Positions 11,840-23,375 of a DNA stretch of 64,000 bases are shown one piece after another. The notes below the pieces were generated by a model, which was given only the letters and a program-made list of their open reading frames with translations, did not search any database and was not told the origin of the DNA. The DNA comes from Trametopsis cervina (lineage: Eukaryota > Basidiomycota > Agaricomycetes > Polyporales > Irpicaceae), in contig MU278354.1 in assembly GCA_022385755.1 (NCBI GenBank), positions 636,805 to 700,804 on the forward strand, given 5' to 3'. The translations under genes were made by a program, and so were the position numbers. Positions within the stretch are counted from its first letter, which is position 1, and every line of letters starts with the position of its first letter.

Positions 11840-12310
11840 ATGTCATTCGGACGACCGCCTTCAATCTCGACTGGTTTTACGCCCACAGCACCCGTACGCA
11901 GTCCAATGAGTATCAGGGATCCATGAGCTGAACCGAATTGAAGGACCGAGGTTCGTTTCCTTTAGACCACTTTGGTGAGTTGTACTATGTTCCATGGTCG
12001 TGTGATGTGTTCTGACATTATGCTCCAGCCGAATGCCGGGACTACATGAAGGAGTACCTTGCGTGTCTGAAAAAGAACTCGAGCAACTCAACACCGTGTA
12101 GGCATCTGAACAGAGAATATCTGGAGTGTCGTATGCAAAAGTGTGTGTCATGCCCTGTACTACATGTACCGCTCTGATGTCGTGTGAGAAAGAGGACTCA
12201 TGGACCGAGATGAGTGGCGGAACCTTGGGCTAGCAAATCTTCCCGGCGACACAGGCGAAGCAGCCTCATCACCCGGTCCGCATGCACCCAATCAGCAGCC
12301 ACATTCATAG
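11840..12310 (+). CDS. COX19: COX19, twin CX9C copper chaperone for cytochrome oxidase assembly
   Basis: Intermembrane-space protein of the CHCH family needed to assemble cytochrome c oxidase, probably in copper transfer. Exons 11840-11893, 11944-11974 (a 31-base micro-exon), 12029-12140 and 12193-12310 give 104 residues. The joined protein carries RGSFPLDHFAEC, the hallmark of COX19, then two CX9C motifs: C-RDYMKEYLA-C and C-RHLNREYLE-C. It continues with RMQKGLMDRDEWRNLGL, again diagnostic. No presequence is expected; such proteins are trapped by Mia40-dependent oxidation. The micro-exon encodes the conserved RGSFPLD segment, so a prediction that skips it loses the family signature. Confidence 0.95.
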
Positions 12311-12494
12311 CCCTTACATGCCTGTGAACATCATGATGAGCCCTCACCTCAAAGTGTATATTGAGCGGCTGAGTCAAGTCTCGTATCAATACTTTGCGAT
12401 TGCTATTCGTGCAGTGTAACGCCCCCGCACTGACAAACGCGCGGGGTCATCAATATCATTCCAAACTTCGTGAAAGTCCGTGAACCGACCGAAG

Positions 12495-12757
12495 ATGCAC
12501 GTTACGTATGACTTCGAAGTCACGATGGACGAGCAGCACAGGCTCTGTTTGAGCATGCACCGTCCGCGGACCGGCTCACGGAAGTGTCTGCGAGTCAGTG
12601 TGCGCTGTGATTCCCACGACTGGTGAGTGCGGCCAGGGCGATCTTGACTATTGAGGCGGATCACCGCTCCTTCAGGTTCTCCGTGTGGATATCGTTTGGA
12701 TATCCTTCGGTGATGCCTAGGGTCTTGCTGCTGCTGATCTTTCCCATTTCGTGGTGA
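12495..12757 (+). CDS. Possible two-exon short ORF, unknown function
   Basis: An ATG at 12495 opens a 42-codon frame that ends at a strong donor (GTGAGT at 12623). A 53-base interval ends in CTCCTTCAG, and the frame continues from 12676 to a TGA at 12755-12757, giving 69 residues. The C-terminus is hydrophobic (RVLLLLIFPISW). I recognise no family. The evidence is the consensus intron alone, so this could be a downstream untranslated exon of COX19 or chance. Confidence 0.25.
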
Positions 12758-12807
12758 ACGCGCACGTTGGCGAGACAGCGTCCAGTCAAGATTTAAGAAA
12801 TTAACCT

Positions 12808-12868
12808 CCCCCACCCGGGATCGAACCCGACGCGCTTCTGCGATACGCCTCAACTCCCGGGCGCCACT
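12808..12868 (-). other. tRNA-like fragment with a B-box/T-arm
   Basis: The minus strand contains GGGTTCGATCCCGGG, a good T-arm and internal Pol III B box, preceded by TTGAGGCG, which resembles a D-arm segment. I could not pair a complete acceptor stem or assign an anticodon, and no T-run follows. It may be a degraded tRNA, a tRNA with an intron I could not parse, or a tRNA-derived repeat. Confidence 0.3.
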
Positions 12869-13105
12869 AGCAGGATCTCCTTATATGGTAGATTGCTTAC
12901 CCAATATAGCAGGCGCGACGTGAAACGTTCGTAGCCGACCGCGGTGCTATGCAACGTGGTCCGAGCCTGAGACGACCAGGGGGATGACATTTCTTACGGC
13001 TCTGTTCCGACACACGAAGATCGAGATGGTTTATAGCTCCTGGCCCCCCGACGTGACTCTCAGCTCTGCTCACCCCCGCTCTCCCCCGCACTAGCTGCTC
13101 TCGCC

Positions 13106-14724
13106 ATGCTGCCTCTCTCGCAGTTCGCCTTCTTCACCGCCAGCCAGGCACTCGCCTTCGTGGCAATTCCAGCTCAGCAGTACACTATCCAGGTCAAACA
13201 GAACCGGTTCTTCGACGTGCAGGTAGGCTGACTTTGTGCTCACACGGATGATGAGGTGCTGAGTTGTCTCGCCAGGCACACAGAGGTGGTAGAGGCAACA
13301 CCGTCGAGAACACGCTCCCTAGCTTTGCATGGTATGTTCTCATGAGCGGAGCAACCGACGCTAGAGTCTAAACGCCAGCAAAGGGGCCTGATAGACGGGG
13401 CGACCACCCTCGAGCTCGATAACGGCATCACCAGAGTGAGTCAGCTATCACCGCTGCAATGTGGCTCTCGGTGCTGACCCCGATGTTAGGATGGCGTCGT
13501 CGTCGTCTGGCACGATGAGAACATCACCCCTCAGAAGTGTGTCGACACCGCGCCCGCCGTGAGTTCCGTTGGGGCTCGGGTGTGGACAAGCTTCTCATAT
13601 CACTTTGCAGACGCCGAATGACCCGGAGTTCCCATACGTCGGGAAATTCGTGGCCAATCTGACTCTGGCACAACTACGAACGTTGGACTGCGGGTCGAAG
13701 CGGCAAATGGACTATCGTGCGTGCACACGTTCAATGGAGCATCATATCCAGTATTTATACTCACGTTCTTCCGATCGTATGCAGCGCTACAGCTGACGTA
13801 CCCTGGGACCCGGATATCCACCCTGGAGGAAGTTTTCGCCTTTGCGGAATGCGCAGACCCGTCGCTCCAGATTCAGTGGAACATCGAGTCGAAGATTAAC
13901 GCGGCGTACCCGGACCAGACGGCGAGCGTGCAGGACTTTGTGCAGAAGCAGCATGCGATTTTCAAGACGAGCCCCTATCGCAAGGCTATTACTGTGAGTG
14001 TGACGTGTGCGCTGTCAGAGACGTCATGCTCACCTTTATTTTAGTATCAGAGTTTCGACTGGCGTACTTTGATCGAGATGAAGAAGCTTGACTCGAGTGT
14101 CATCACTTCAGCACTCATCGATTCGTGAGTCGCTACATAGACGCGCATTGTGTGTGTGATCTCATGTTGAGTTAGTGATACTGCCACCGGACCTGGGAAC
14201 ACTTCCACGCCTTGGCTCGGGGGACTGCAGCTCTCCTTGTTCCCGGGCCCAACGTTTGGCCAGCAGGTAGCACAGGCGGCCCGGTACATTCATGCAAACG
14301 TTCTGTCTCCTGCCGCCAAGCACGACGATAGCCCTGTGATTGATATCTCGCAGGAGTCGTTTATTTCATTCACCACGAAGGTACGCGCTTTGATTGGTTT
14401 ATATCGCGGTCTTGGGCTGACCTGTCCTTTGACTAGGCTATGGTTGACGAAGCGCATGAACTTGGGCTTGAAATAAAGCCATGGACAGTTAACCGACTCA
14501 ACATGGTGGATCAGTTGCTTGACTGGGGTGTGGATGGAATCATTACTGATTGTGAGCCATTACCATCTAACTTTCAAGATTACATGTACTTATACGTACT
14601 CTTCACAGACCCTAATGCCGTTCGCCGTTTAGTCAAGCAGCGTCAGTTGCCAGCAGCACCGAAGTATCCGAAGCAGAGAGTTTTGTCGTGTCTTGCGGAG
14701 CATTTATCAAAGCAGCACCAATGA
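13106..14724 (+). CDS. Secreted or membrane-entering glycerophosphodiester phosphodiesterase (GDPD)
   Basis: Hydrolyses glycerophosphodiesters to an alcohol and sn-glycerol 3-phosphate. I place ten exons: 13106-13222, 13276-13331, 13384-13435, 13490-13558, 13611-13716, 13785-13993, 14045-14124, 14176-14380, 14437-14551 and 14609-14724, giving 374 residues. A hydrophobic N-terminus (LSQFAFFTASQALAFVAIPA) looks like a signal peptide. The catalytic signature follows: AHRGGRGNTVENTLPSFAW, then TTLELDNGITRDGVVVVWHDE, matching the conserved His-Arg, Glu-Asn, Glu-x-Asp and His-Asp residues of the TIM-barrel family. EIKPWTVN and a WGVDGIITD strand near the C-terminus complete the barrel. A secreted GDPD would fit scavenging of phosphate from phospholipid remains. 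Confidence 0.9.
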
Positions 14725-15025
14725 TAGTTATGAGTAGTTAATGGGACTTTTGGGGGATTTTGTACAATATACGATTCAGGTGTACCATATAGAAGACATA
14801 GAGCATATAGAATATACCCTAATTCACTACGATACTACGCGAAAGAAACCGTCCTGAGCAGGAATCGAACTCACATGAAGCGACTGAAATTGAAGGCTCC
14901 TGAATGGACGGCCTCGACGCGCGGAGCGGATCGGGTCGTGACGTGACCGTGGGAACCCAACCTCTGAATTCCTTCGAATGGCGGGGTCCGCGACGAGCTC
15001 AACAAATAACCACCCCCACTCCGCC
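14725..15025. promoter_or_regulatory. Intergenic upstream of the Rieske gene
   Basis: An AT-rich 3' flank to about 14830, then a GC-richer promoter side. A stretch at 14850-14915 has inverted arms (CCGTCC...GGACGG) and a B-box-like GAGTTCGATTCC on the minus strand, but it does not fold as a canonical tRNA. Confidence 0.35.
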
Positions 15026-16118
15026 ATGGCCGCCTTCCAGCTCACAAAAAAGGCCTTCACGCTGCCCCCGACAGTGCGCACGCTTGCCTCGGGTGTCCCG
15101 AGCGCATCGCTGCTCAACCTCCAGGCGCGCTCGTCTGGACACGGCGACCACCATGCCCATGGTGAGGCGGGTCCCCGCTCGGATGTTCCCCCTGCCTGGT
15201 CCACCAAGATCTCTTCTACTCCCTCTGGATTGGTCTCGACGAACTTTGCTAGTGGTGAGTATTTTAATGAAGTCCTTGCACTTCTTGCGGTCGACTCATC
15301 TCCTCCCCTCCGTATTACCGCTTAAACCCACAGCGAAAACGACCGGTGTGTTCCAGCAGCGCCTCATGCACACCTCCGTCGCCGTCAAAGACGCCCCGAA
15401 CGTGCCCGACTTCTCAGGCTACCAAGCCAAGTCCGAGGCCGCCAACCGCGGGCTCGCGTACTTCATGATCGGCTCGCTCGGTGTTCTGTCCGCGTCAGCT
15501 GCAAAGTCGACGGTGACCGAGTTCCTGGGCACGATGGCGGCGTCCGCGGACGTGCTCGCGCTCGCGAAGGTCGAGGTCGAGCTCGCGAGCATCCCGGAGG
15601 GCAAGAACGTCATCATCAAATGGCGTGGTAAGCCGGTGTTCATCCGTCACCGCACGCCCGATGAGATTGAGGAGGCGAAGAACACGGACTGGAAGACTTT
15701 GCGTGACCCCGAGAGCGACGAGTCGAGGGCGAAGAAGCCGGAGTGGCTTGTCATGTTGGGCGTTTGCACGCATTTGGGTTGTGTGCCGATTGGAGAGGCT
15801 GGTGACTTCGGTGGATGGTGCGTGGTCTTTCTTGATTCTGTATACCGGTTGTACTGATGGTTTCGTTCATGTCTCAGGTTCTGCCCGTGCCATGGTTCCC
15901 ACTACGATATCTGTGAGTATCTAGCGCCCGTATTTTTGCAGCCGCCAACTTACAACCCGTTATAGCTGGTCGTATTCGCAAGGGTCCTGCTCCTGTGTGT
16001 ATTATCGTTGACACAATGCCTTTTTGGATAGACTTTTCTGACATTTATTCCACAGCTCAACCTCGAAGTCCCCGCGCACGACTTCAACGAGGCCGAGGGC
16101 AAGCTTGTCATTGGTTGA
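15026..16118 (+). CDS. RIP1: Rieske iron-sulfur subunit of the cytochrome bc1 complex
   Basis: Complex III subunit of the inner mitochondrial membrane that carries electrons from ubiquinol to cytochrome c1. Exons 15026-15254, 15334-15817, 15878-15912, 15966-15994 and 16056-16118 give 279 residues. The N-terminus is a basic, hydroxylated presequence. The tether helix follows near residues 130-155 (YFMIGSLGVLSASAAKSTV), then the head domain with both 2Fe-2S ligand loops, CTHLGC and CPCHGSHYD. The second loop is completed by the small third exon. The tail LNLEVPAHDF is typical. An in-frame ATG 48 bases upstream would add 16 residues; 15026 is preferred because the presequence then starts as in relatives. 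Confidence 0.95.
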
Positions 16119-16564
16119 TAGAAATTTGTGCAAATCGTCTAGACTATTTTACCAACGGTTATACACAATTGGATCTAATGTGCAAGGGGCATATTTTCTA
16201 GGCACCAGTTCCCAGGTCAGTTTGATTATGTTTATGTGCTTTCTTCTTCTCGATGAAAGGTACGAGTTGTCCTTTGAAAATATGCGGATATCCACGTGTC
16301 AGCATTGTATATGAGCCCTCACCGCATTGGCTACCTTGCAGCAGTAGGTATATCCAGCAGATGTTATCTCCTACTGAAGATATGATACAGTCACATTCCT
16401 GAAGACTGCAGCTCAATGTCTGACTTACATCTAGCTGAACGAGTGACAACCGGAAGTGCAAATATATTGCTAGACGAAGCACACCAAGCCCTATAGACAC
16501 TTCGAGCGATGTAGAATAAATCGACCCGTTGGCCAGCAACACGCATACCTGGATATCACGGCGT
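16119..16564. other. Intergenic between convergent genes
   Basis: 446 AT-rich bases between the 3' ends of the Rieske and ABC transporter genes. No gene seen. Confidence 0.5.
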
Positions 16565-19500
16565 TCAAGCCGCAGCCACCTTGGCTAATAGTTGAGCCTT
16601 GTCCGGGCTGGCGTCCACCAACGCGCGTAGAGTGCTGTTTGGTTGCTGTAGCAGATCCTGAGGCCTGCCAAATTCCACCTGCGCGACAATATTTGTCAGA
16701 ATGAGAGAAGTGGTATGTGTCAATGTACTCACGATGCGACCGGCGTCCAATACCAGCTAGATGCACAAATAAGTTGTTATAGGCAATGGTAGTGTAGATA
16801 GCGACTTACGATCTTGTCTGAGTCCATGATAGTGTGCAGGCGATGCGCAATCGTTAGCACGCTGACATCCTTCGCTACCTCCTTGCGGAGAGATGCTTGG
16901 ATGATGGAGTCCGTTTCGTAGTCTGTTCAACAGAAACGCAAGGTCAGTTTTAAAGTTCCCTCTGTTGGCGGGGTGGCTTACCAATGGCGGACGTGGCTGA
17001 AGACAATGATTTATATTTAGCAAAGTGAAAGCTAGCAAGATCAGAACATACCTTCGTCCAAGATGAGCAATCTACTCCGTCGCACCATCGCACGAGCAAG
17101 AGCAATCATCTGTCGTTGTCCAACCGAGAGGTTCTTACCCGCGCTCGATATCGGGCTATCCAAGGACAATTTCTCGCCGAACTTATCTCTGTCCAGCGAG
17201 AACAGCCCAGCGGCGCCCATCACCTCGTTCAGGTATACATCCTCGTGTTGCGAGAAGGGATCAATGTTTTCGCGGAGGGTACCAGACAGTAGTTCGGGCT
17301 GAGTAGCTGGCGTTAACGAAAGATGTAGTCAAAGTAGGTTCGAACGCACCACTTGGGGTATGATAGTAATCGCGGAACGGAGAGCGTCCAGGTTGACGGT
17401 GTCGGTAGCGATGCCGTCAAAGTAGACCTTGCCTTCCGTCAAGATGCAGCGAAGTAGTGCCAGCGTAAGCGAGCTCTGAAAAAGCGAATTCAGTTATTCA
17501 GCAGGACTGCAAGTCTCAATTCGTTCACCTTTCCACTTCCGGTACGTCCGACTGAAGATCATAGGAGAGTCAGTATGTGCGACAGCGAATGCGGCAATAG
17601 AGACATACCAATGCCAACACGTTCTCCTGACTTGACCTCAAACGAGATCTCCCGAAGCACACTTGGGCCATTCTATACAGTCTGGTTCTATCAACCTGGA
17701 GAAACGGAATACTGGGGATACGTACCTCAGAGTACCTGGATGAGAGCTTCTCAACTTTGAGGTGACCACTGGCGGGCCAGTAGGCCGGTGGGACGCCTTG
17801 AGGAGTTGGGGCTGGTTCGTGCTCTATCTCGAGATACTGCTGAATGCGTTCAAGGCTGTGGAAAGGAGATCAATACCGAGGCCAACGGTCATTATTGAGA
17901 ATGTACCTGTTTCCTGTATGAAGGTCAGCCCCCACTCAATATCAACATGAATAATGGCATACCGTTGACTTGGAACTCGTTGAAGTACTTCACCCACCAG
18001 ATGATCAGGTTGCTGAAAACCACTATATAATGCATCAGCTCAAGTCGGACATTATTTGAGAACATGACATACCCGACATTGATAGTGTGAACCCGATGGC
18101 GGACGCGTCCAGAGAGCTGCCGTACACAAGGTACGCTGCCAGACCAGCATTGAACAGAGCAGTAAGAGCTTCACTCCGGATGGACACCCATCTATGTCTT
18201 TGTTTAGATGCGTCAAGAGATAGCAGCTGATAGTGCTCACTTGTTGAGGTTGCTGAAGGTACGTGCAGCCCTGGTCCACCGATTGACACGTTTCATCGAC
18301 TCCAGGTGGAACGCTGCTTGAGCCCCGTAGGCTCTGAGCGATACTGCATCACACATTCAGCGAGACTCCTATACTTAATTATTGCGTTCACTGTTACCTA
18401 TGCCAGTTACCGCTGCCCCAAAATGCCCCAGAATGGGAGATCTTGCGTTGCTCATCTCACGCTTGACTGCTAGCTGGGCCTTGATGTATATTTGTCCAAC
18501 CCAGGCTACCACCAAGCTTATGACCAAGCTCGGGATGAAGTAGAGTGGGGACATCACGATGATTGTGATAAACCTGAGCACGATGACTGCGGTGATATCT
18601 GCCAATCCGGTGAAGTATGATGCAACAGGGCCGTCGACTATGGATCCATCAGTACGCGGTTGGGTGGAATAGGGATGTAGTCGTAAGTCGACGTACTTGA
18701 AGAAATGTCCTGTGTGCAACGAGCGATTATCCTCGAGGAGGGAGTCCTGTCCAACCACCTACAAGCCATATATCAGAAATGGTCATGGTCTTTCCGGATA
18801 GCTCTTACCTCAATGTCGAACGCAGAACGCTTTCGACCAGCAAACGGTGTATAACCTGAGATGACCGCAGAGAACCAAGAACGAAGACAACATTCTTGGC
18901 AGCTGCCGCTGAGACATGGAGCGCGATAATTGCCAGATACATCGCCAAGTAGCTATGTAGCTGCGTCAGCAAGAACATATGAGTCAAAGCTCAACGTTGA
19001 ACACTTACTACACGACGGGAACATCAGTAGGCGCATGATCCTCGTATTGTTTAGCCCAGCGACCCAGAGCCCATATGTACCATATACTTGTGGCGTGGAA
19101 TGCGATGGTCAATAGTAGGAAAGAAACCCAGAACAAAAGACGACCGGGGGATGTGCTGGCCATGTTCACCAGCAGTAACTTGACTGGGGACAAAACTGTC
19201 AGGACTGTCGTAAGAGAGAAATTGAATGGGTACAGTACCAGCATGCCAACCGACATGACCCTCTGCCGTCTCTTCTTCAGTAACGAGTTTCCCGTCCTCG
19301 GCAAGCTTTTTCTGCTCCTCAGTTTCTTCTTCTACAGTCTCTGGCTTGTCAGTGCTCTCCACTTTCACCTTCTCAGTGTCAGCTTCTATCAGACTGTGGT
19401 CTTTCTCCAGTGCGCTCTCTAAGCTGCCTTGGCTGTTGATGCGGCCGTCTGGAGTCAGAGATACTACGAAGTGAGCGATAGGTGATACGAGGGATAAGCT

Positions 19501-22500
19501 GTGTGTCTGTTGGAAGCACTCAGTCAGACGGAGGTTGCCATCGTTCAGAAGGCTGATAAGCATACCGCGAGAATGACAGTGCGGCCTTTCACAAGCTCGC
19601 CCTGCAGACATTCCTTCACTACCCATTGAGCCGTGTGGGTGTCAAGCGCAGCGAAGACCTGCCCAAAGATGAGGAATGATGAGATATACACCCGAAAAAG
19701 GACTCACATCATCCAACAGAATTATTTCCGCGTTGGAATACACCGCCCGCGCGAGTGTTACTCTGGCCTAGGAAAAATGAGACATGTGTGGAGACACACA
19801 AGGAAAGCACTACCTTCTGTCCGCCGCTGGAGGAGGAGACCAATGTAAGTTACGCAACCGCGTAGATGTATATGCCGTGTCTCTTACCTCAGCGTGACAC
19901 CTCTTTCTCCTACTTCGGTCTGATCTCCCGCCTTGAAGAGGGCCAAGTCACTCTCCAGAGCACACTGTCTGATCACTGGCAAAACATCCATAACGTCAGC
20001 AACATGCTATAGTCTGAAGAAAACCGCTTCACCTTTCTTGTAACGATCCTCTTGATAAACCGACCCAAACAGAATATTATCCTACATCCCATAAGTTCAG
20101 CCCATAGACCTCACCGCCACTCCAACAAAAACACCGCACTCACCCTTATCGTCTCATTCAAAATCCACGACTCCTGCGCCTGATACGCCACGCCTCCTCC
20201 CCTCGGCAGCCCCACAAACGAATCAACACCCTCCGGGTGATAATGCATCTCCCCAAGGAGCGCCATCAACATCGACGTCTTTCCCGAGCCCGTCTGTCCA
20301 ATGATGAGGTTGATCTTGCCGGGCTGGAAGGTCACTTGGCCGTCTATTGTTAGTTTGTAGCGCGGGCGTGAGGGGGTACTGGACCCGGAGCTGGAGCTGG
20401 GGAGGGACCAGGTGAAGCTGGCGGAGCGGATTCCTATTACTTCGGGGGAGTGGGCTTGGATGTCTGCTGGGGTGGAAGGGTCCACTGAGGGGGTGCTTAT
20501 GAGGTCGGTCTGCGGGTGAATTCTGGTTAGCACGAGATGTGTGGTGAGGAGATGAGGAGCGACGAACGTTTTTGAGGAAGTTGTTGATTCGGTCGAGGGA
20601 GACCTTGGCTGTTTTAGATGTTAACATCATGTCCACAATGAGCACGTCCAGGACTCACCATTTATCAATCCTGGAAGCTGGTCAGACACTCCACGGAAGT
20701 GCCCCTGCAGCCACTGGAAGACTTGAATATACACAGCTTGAGTCTACATTTCTCATTTGTGAACGTTGTAGACTTACCTGTTATTGAGGAGAACACACGC
20801 GACGCTGAAGATACACGTCAGACTCCCTTCTCGTCGCATTTGGCGAGCTCCTACCTGTCATGCTGCGCTTCATCACAATAGTCTATAATGCCCCTTCAAC
20901 TATACGTCGACAGTGAATTTAATGTGAAAACTCACAAACGTCGCAAACGTCGCCACCATCGTCGCAATAAGGATCAACTGGCTATTTCCCAGCCCTTCAG
21001 TGGATGCTCCTCATGCGAGCGAAGAAATGAAATGCTCACTTCATGATGGTCGTGACAACACTGACGAGCTTGTACTTGCGCAAGACGGTTATCTCTTCTT
21101 GACGCTGGTGATCTATCCGTTCGACCATCTGCGTTTCCCAGCCGGAGAGCTTCACCATGCGGATGGCGCCGCTCATTACTGCAAAGGAATGAGTGTAATG
21201 CCGAACGATGTGGGTGGGTGGGTGTACCTTCCGTTACTGTTTCCACTCTAGCGTCGCTCTAACAGGCGGGGATCAGTACTGCATTGCGGGTGTGAACCAG
21301 CTAAAAGACCCCACCTTTTGCATTCTCTTCACTTGTATGCCATGCGAATATTTAGCGACCCATCCGGGCATCGGGAGGAGAATCAGCATGGTAATAACTC
21401 CCACAATGGCACTGTGGAAATTGATGAACACCAGAATGACTCGAGGAGAGTGAAGTGTGACGTACCTCCAATCAAGCACCACGTATAAGAACACGATGCT
21501 GACGACGATCTGGAATGGGGTGTAGAAACCTACACCAGTACATCAACATCTTTGTTTCTTGGTAATAACATAACACCTACCTGTGAGGATCCAATACTGC
21601 CCCTCATCAATGTTAGCCACATCAGTCGCAATAAGGTTATTGAGCGTTCCCATAGAAGTGCTGCTAGATTTCTCCGCGGGCTCAACGACCTCTTCCACCA
21701 CAGTAGTCGCGCTTTGGTCAATAGAGGGTGCGGTCGAGGACTCAGCGTTGAGCGTAGTCTCATCATCGCCTCCCGCGCTGGTACTGGCGGCAGCGGACAC
21801 GGCGACGGCTGGTTTCTTACTCGCGTCAGCAGAGAACGCACGCACTCTGAGCGAATGGTCAAATATGAGTTGTGTCACGACGCCCTGAGTCCGCGCGATG
21901 ATCCGTCCCTACATCCCATCCACATCTTGAGCTCTGCCAGCTTATAAGTAGGCAAGGTAGGCAGTGCTCACCATGATGATCATGTATCGTCCGGATATCA
22001 ACGAGAGCGAGATTTGGCCGACGAAGAGGAAGAGGCACCAGAACCAGGGACGCACGTATGCGTCTCGTCCGTTTGATTCGACGTATCTATCACGCCGTAT
22101 AAGTCTTTTCGAAGTGAAGAACTTGAAATGAAGGGTGTCTTACGCGAGCAGGCGGTTGATACCGAGGGGTTGCATGAAGTCGGCGAGAACCTGGTGCTGC
22201 GATGAGGAAGGTGTTGATGAGGCTAAGTCTGACTTACCATGATTACTAGGAGGTAGATTTCTTCAAGATGCTCCCACACTTTGGGCTATGCATGAGCTGG
22301 CTCTTCGGGGACTACAATAGAGGGGGACTTACTGAAGACACGAAGGAGACCAAAGAAAATATGTCTATTGGATTTATTTTGCAGAGGGTCGAGAATCTGC
22401 GCCATTCATCGTCAATAACCCCTTGCCATGGAATCTGAAGACACAAACGCACGGGATAGGCACGGGCCATGAGAACTTCTGTCTCGTCGTCCTCACACAG

Positions 22501-23375
22501 AGGAGGTAGTTGGTCTGTTGTGAATTTAGGAGCCCGGTACGCCTTGAGAACGAAACGGTCCATGTAGGCGAAGAATAGCCTTGCCAACAACGAGGCTGTC
22601 TGTTCCGGGTTTGGCTTCTCGTCCATTTTCTGTACTCAAGGACGTCAATCACGGCAAGATTATCCACTTGGGCAATTCTGACCTTCTCCAAGCGGAATAC
22701 AAGCTCATGGGGGATGACTAAAGGCACGACGACTGCACCGACTGCGAGGATAGCTCCTTTAATCCATAACATTGCTCCTTCGGCTCGGTCCGCTGGGAGT
22801 AGTTTGTACGTCGCGAGCGGCCAGATGTTGCGGTATGCGAATATGACCCAGCATAATGCGAGTACGGCTATTAAGTGCTTCGTGACGAACTTGATAGGTC
22901 GTAGAACTGTGCTCAGGGCGAGTATAGACGAGTAGGCCTGAGTTGCATAAAAATGTGAGCTTCCGCCGAGATGAGCAGGGGGTCCGAGGGGGAAACGTAC
23001 ATATGCAATCCATAGTCCTGTCTGCAGCCTCGAATCAATGCTTTTCCCAACACTGATCTGCAAGGCGAATAAGGTCACGCATGACACCAAGCGAAGGATG
23101 TTGAGGGAGAGAATAGCGGAGCGCGTCCCGCGATAGATGTTCTGCTTCCGAGGGTAGAGGTCGCGGTGCAAAAGTGCGTATACACCGAATTGTCCTAGAA
23201 GCAATACAAGCGAAGCTATTACTGCAATGAATGGCGCATTGACTGACAGCTTCAGCAAGAGTGAACTGTAGAATGAATTCAGTTTGGTTCATGGCACGAT
23301 ATTCCGTGTAAGAACTCACTCTATGCCGTTATTGCCTGACTCCGAGCTCGCCACGAACCTCCACTGCGTCGACAT
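16565..23375 (-). CDS. ABC-C (MRP / bile-acid type) full transporter
   Basis: ATP-driven export or vacuolar sequestration of organic anions and conjugates; the substrate here is unknown. There are more than 25 short exons. It starts at 23375 ([18 protein letters not shown]) and runs into several hydrophobic helices before the first ABC membrane domain, an N-terminal extension typical of ABCC. NBD1 is at about 20.5-19.6 kb: Walker [12 protein letters not shown], a Q-loop with [10 protein letters not shown], signature [13 protein letters not shown], and Walker [16 protein letters not shown] split by an intron. An acidic linker follows, then the second membrane domain (19.3-17.9 kb). NBD2 is at about 17.7-16.6 kb: Walker A RTGSGKSS, signature [27 protein letters not shown] and H-loop IAHRLHTI. 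Both sites look intact. The second signature is LSVGQ rather than LSGGQ. Exon ends are approximate except at the 5' side. Confidence 0.9.

Noticed and set aside
12386..12853. 155-codon minus-strand open frame
   Set aside because: Arg-rich, no family, antisense to a better candidate intron; it looks like a chance frame in GC-rich DNA.
14850..14915. tRNA-like structure on the minus strand with CCGTCC/GGACGG arms and a B-box
   Set aside because: T-stem and D-arm do not pair in a canonical way and no anticodon loop can be placed; kept only as a note.
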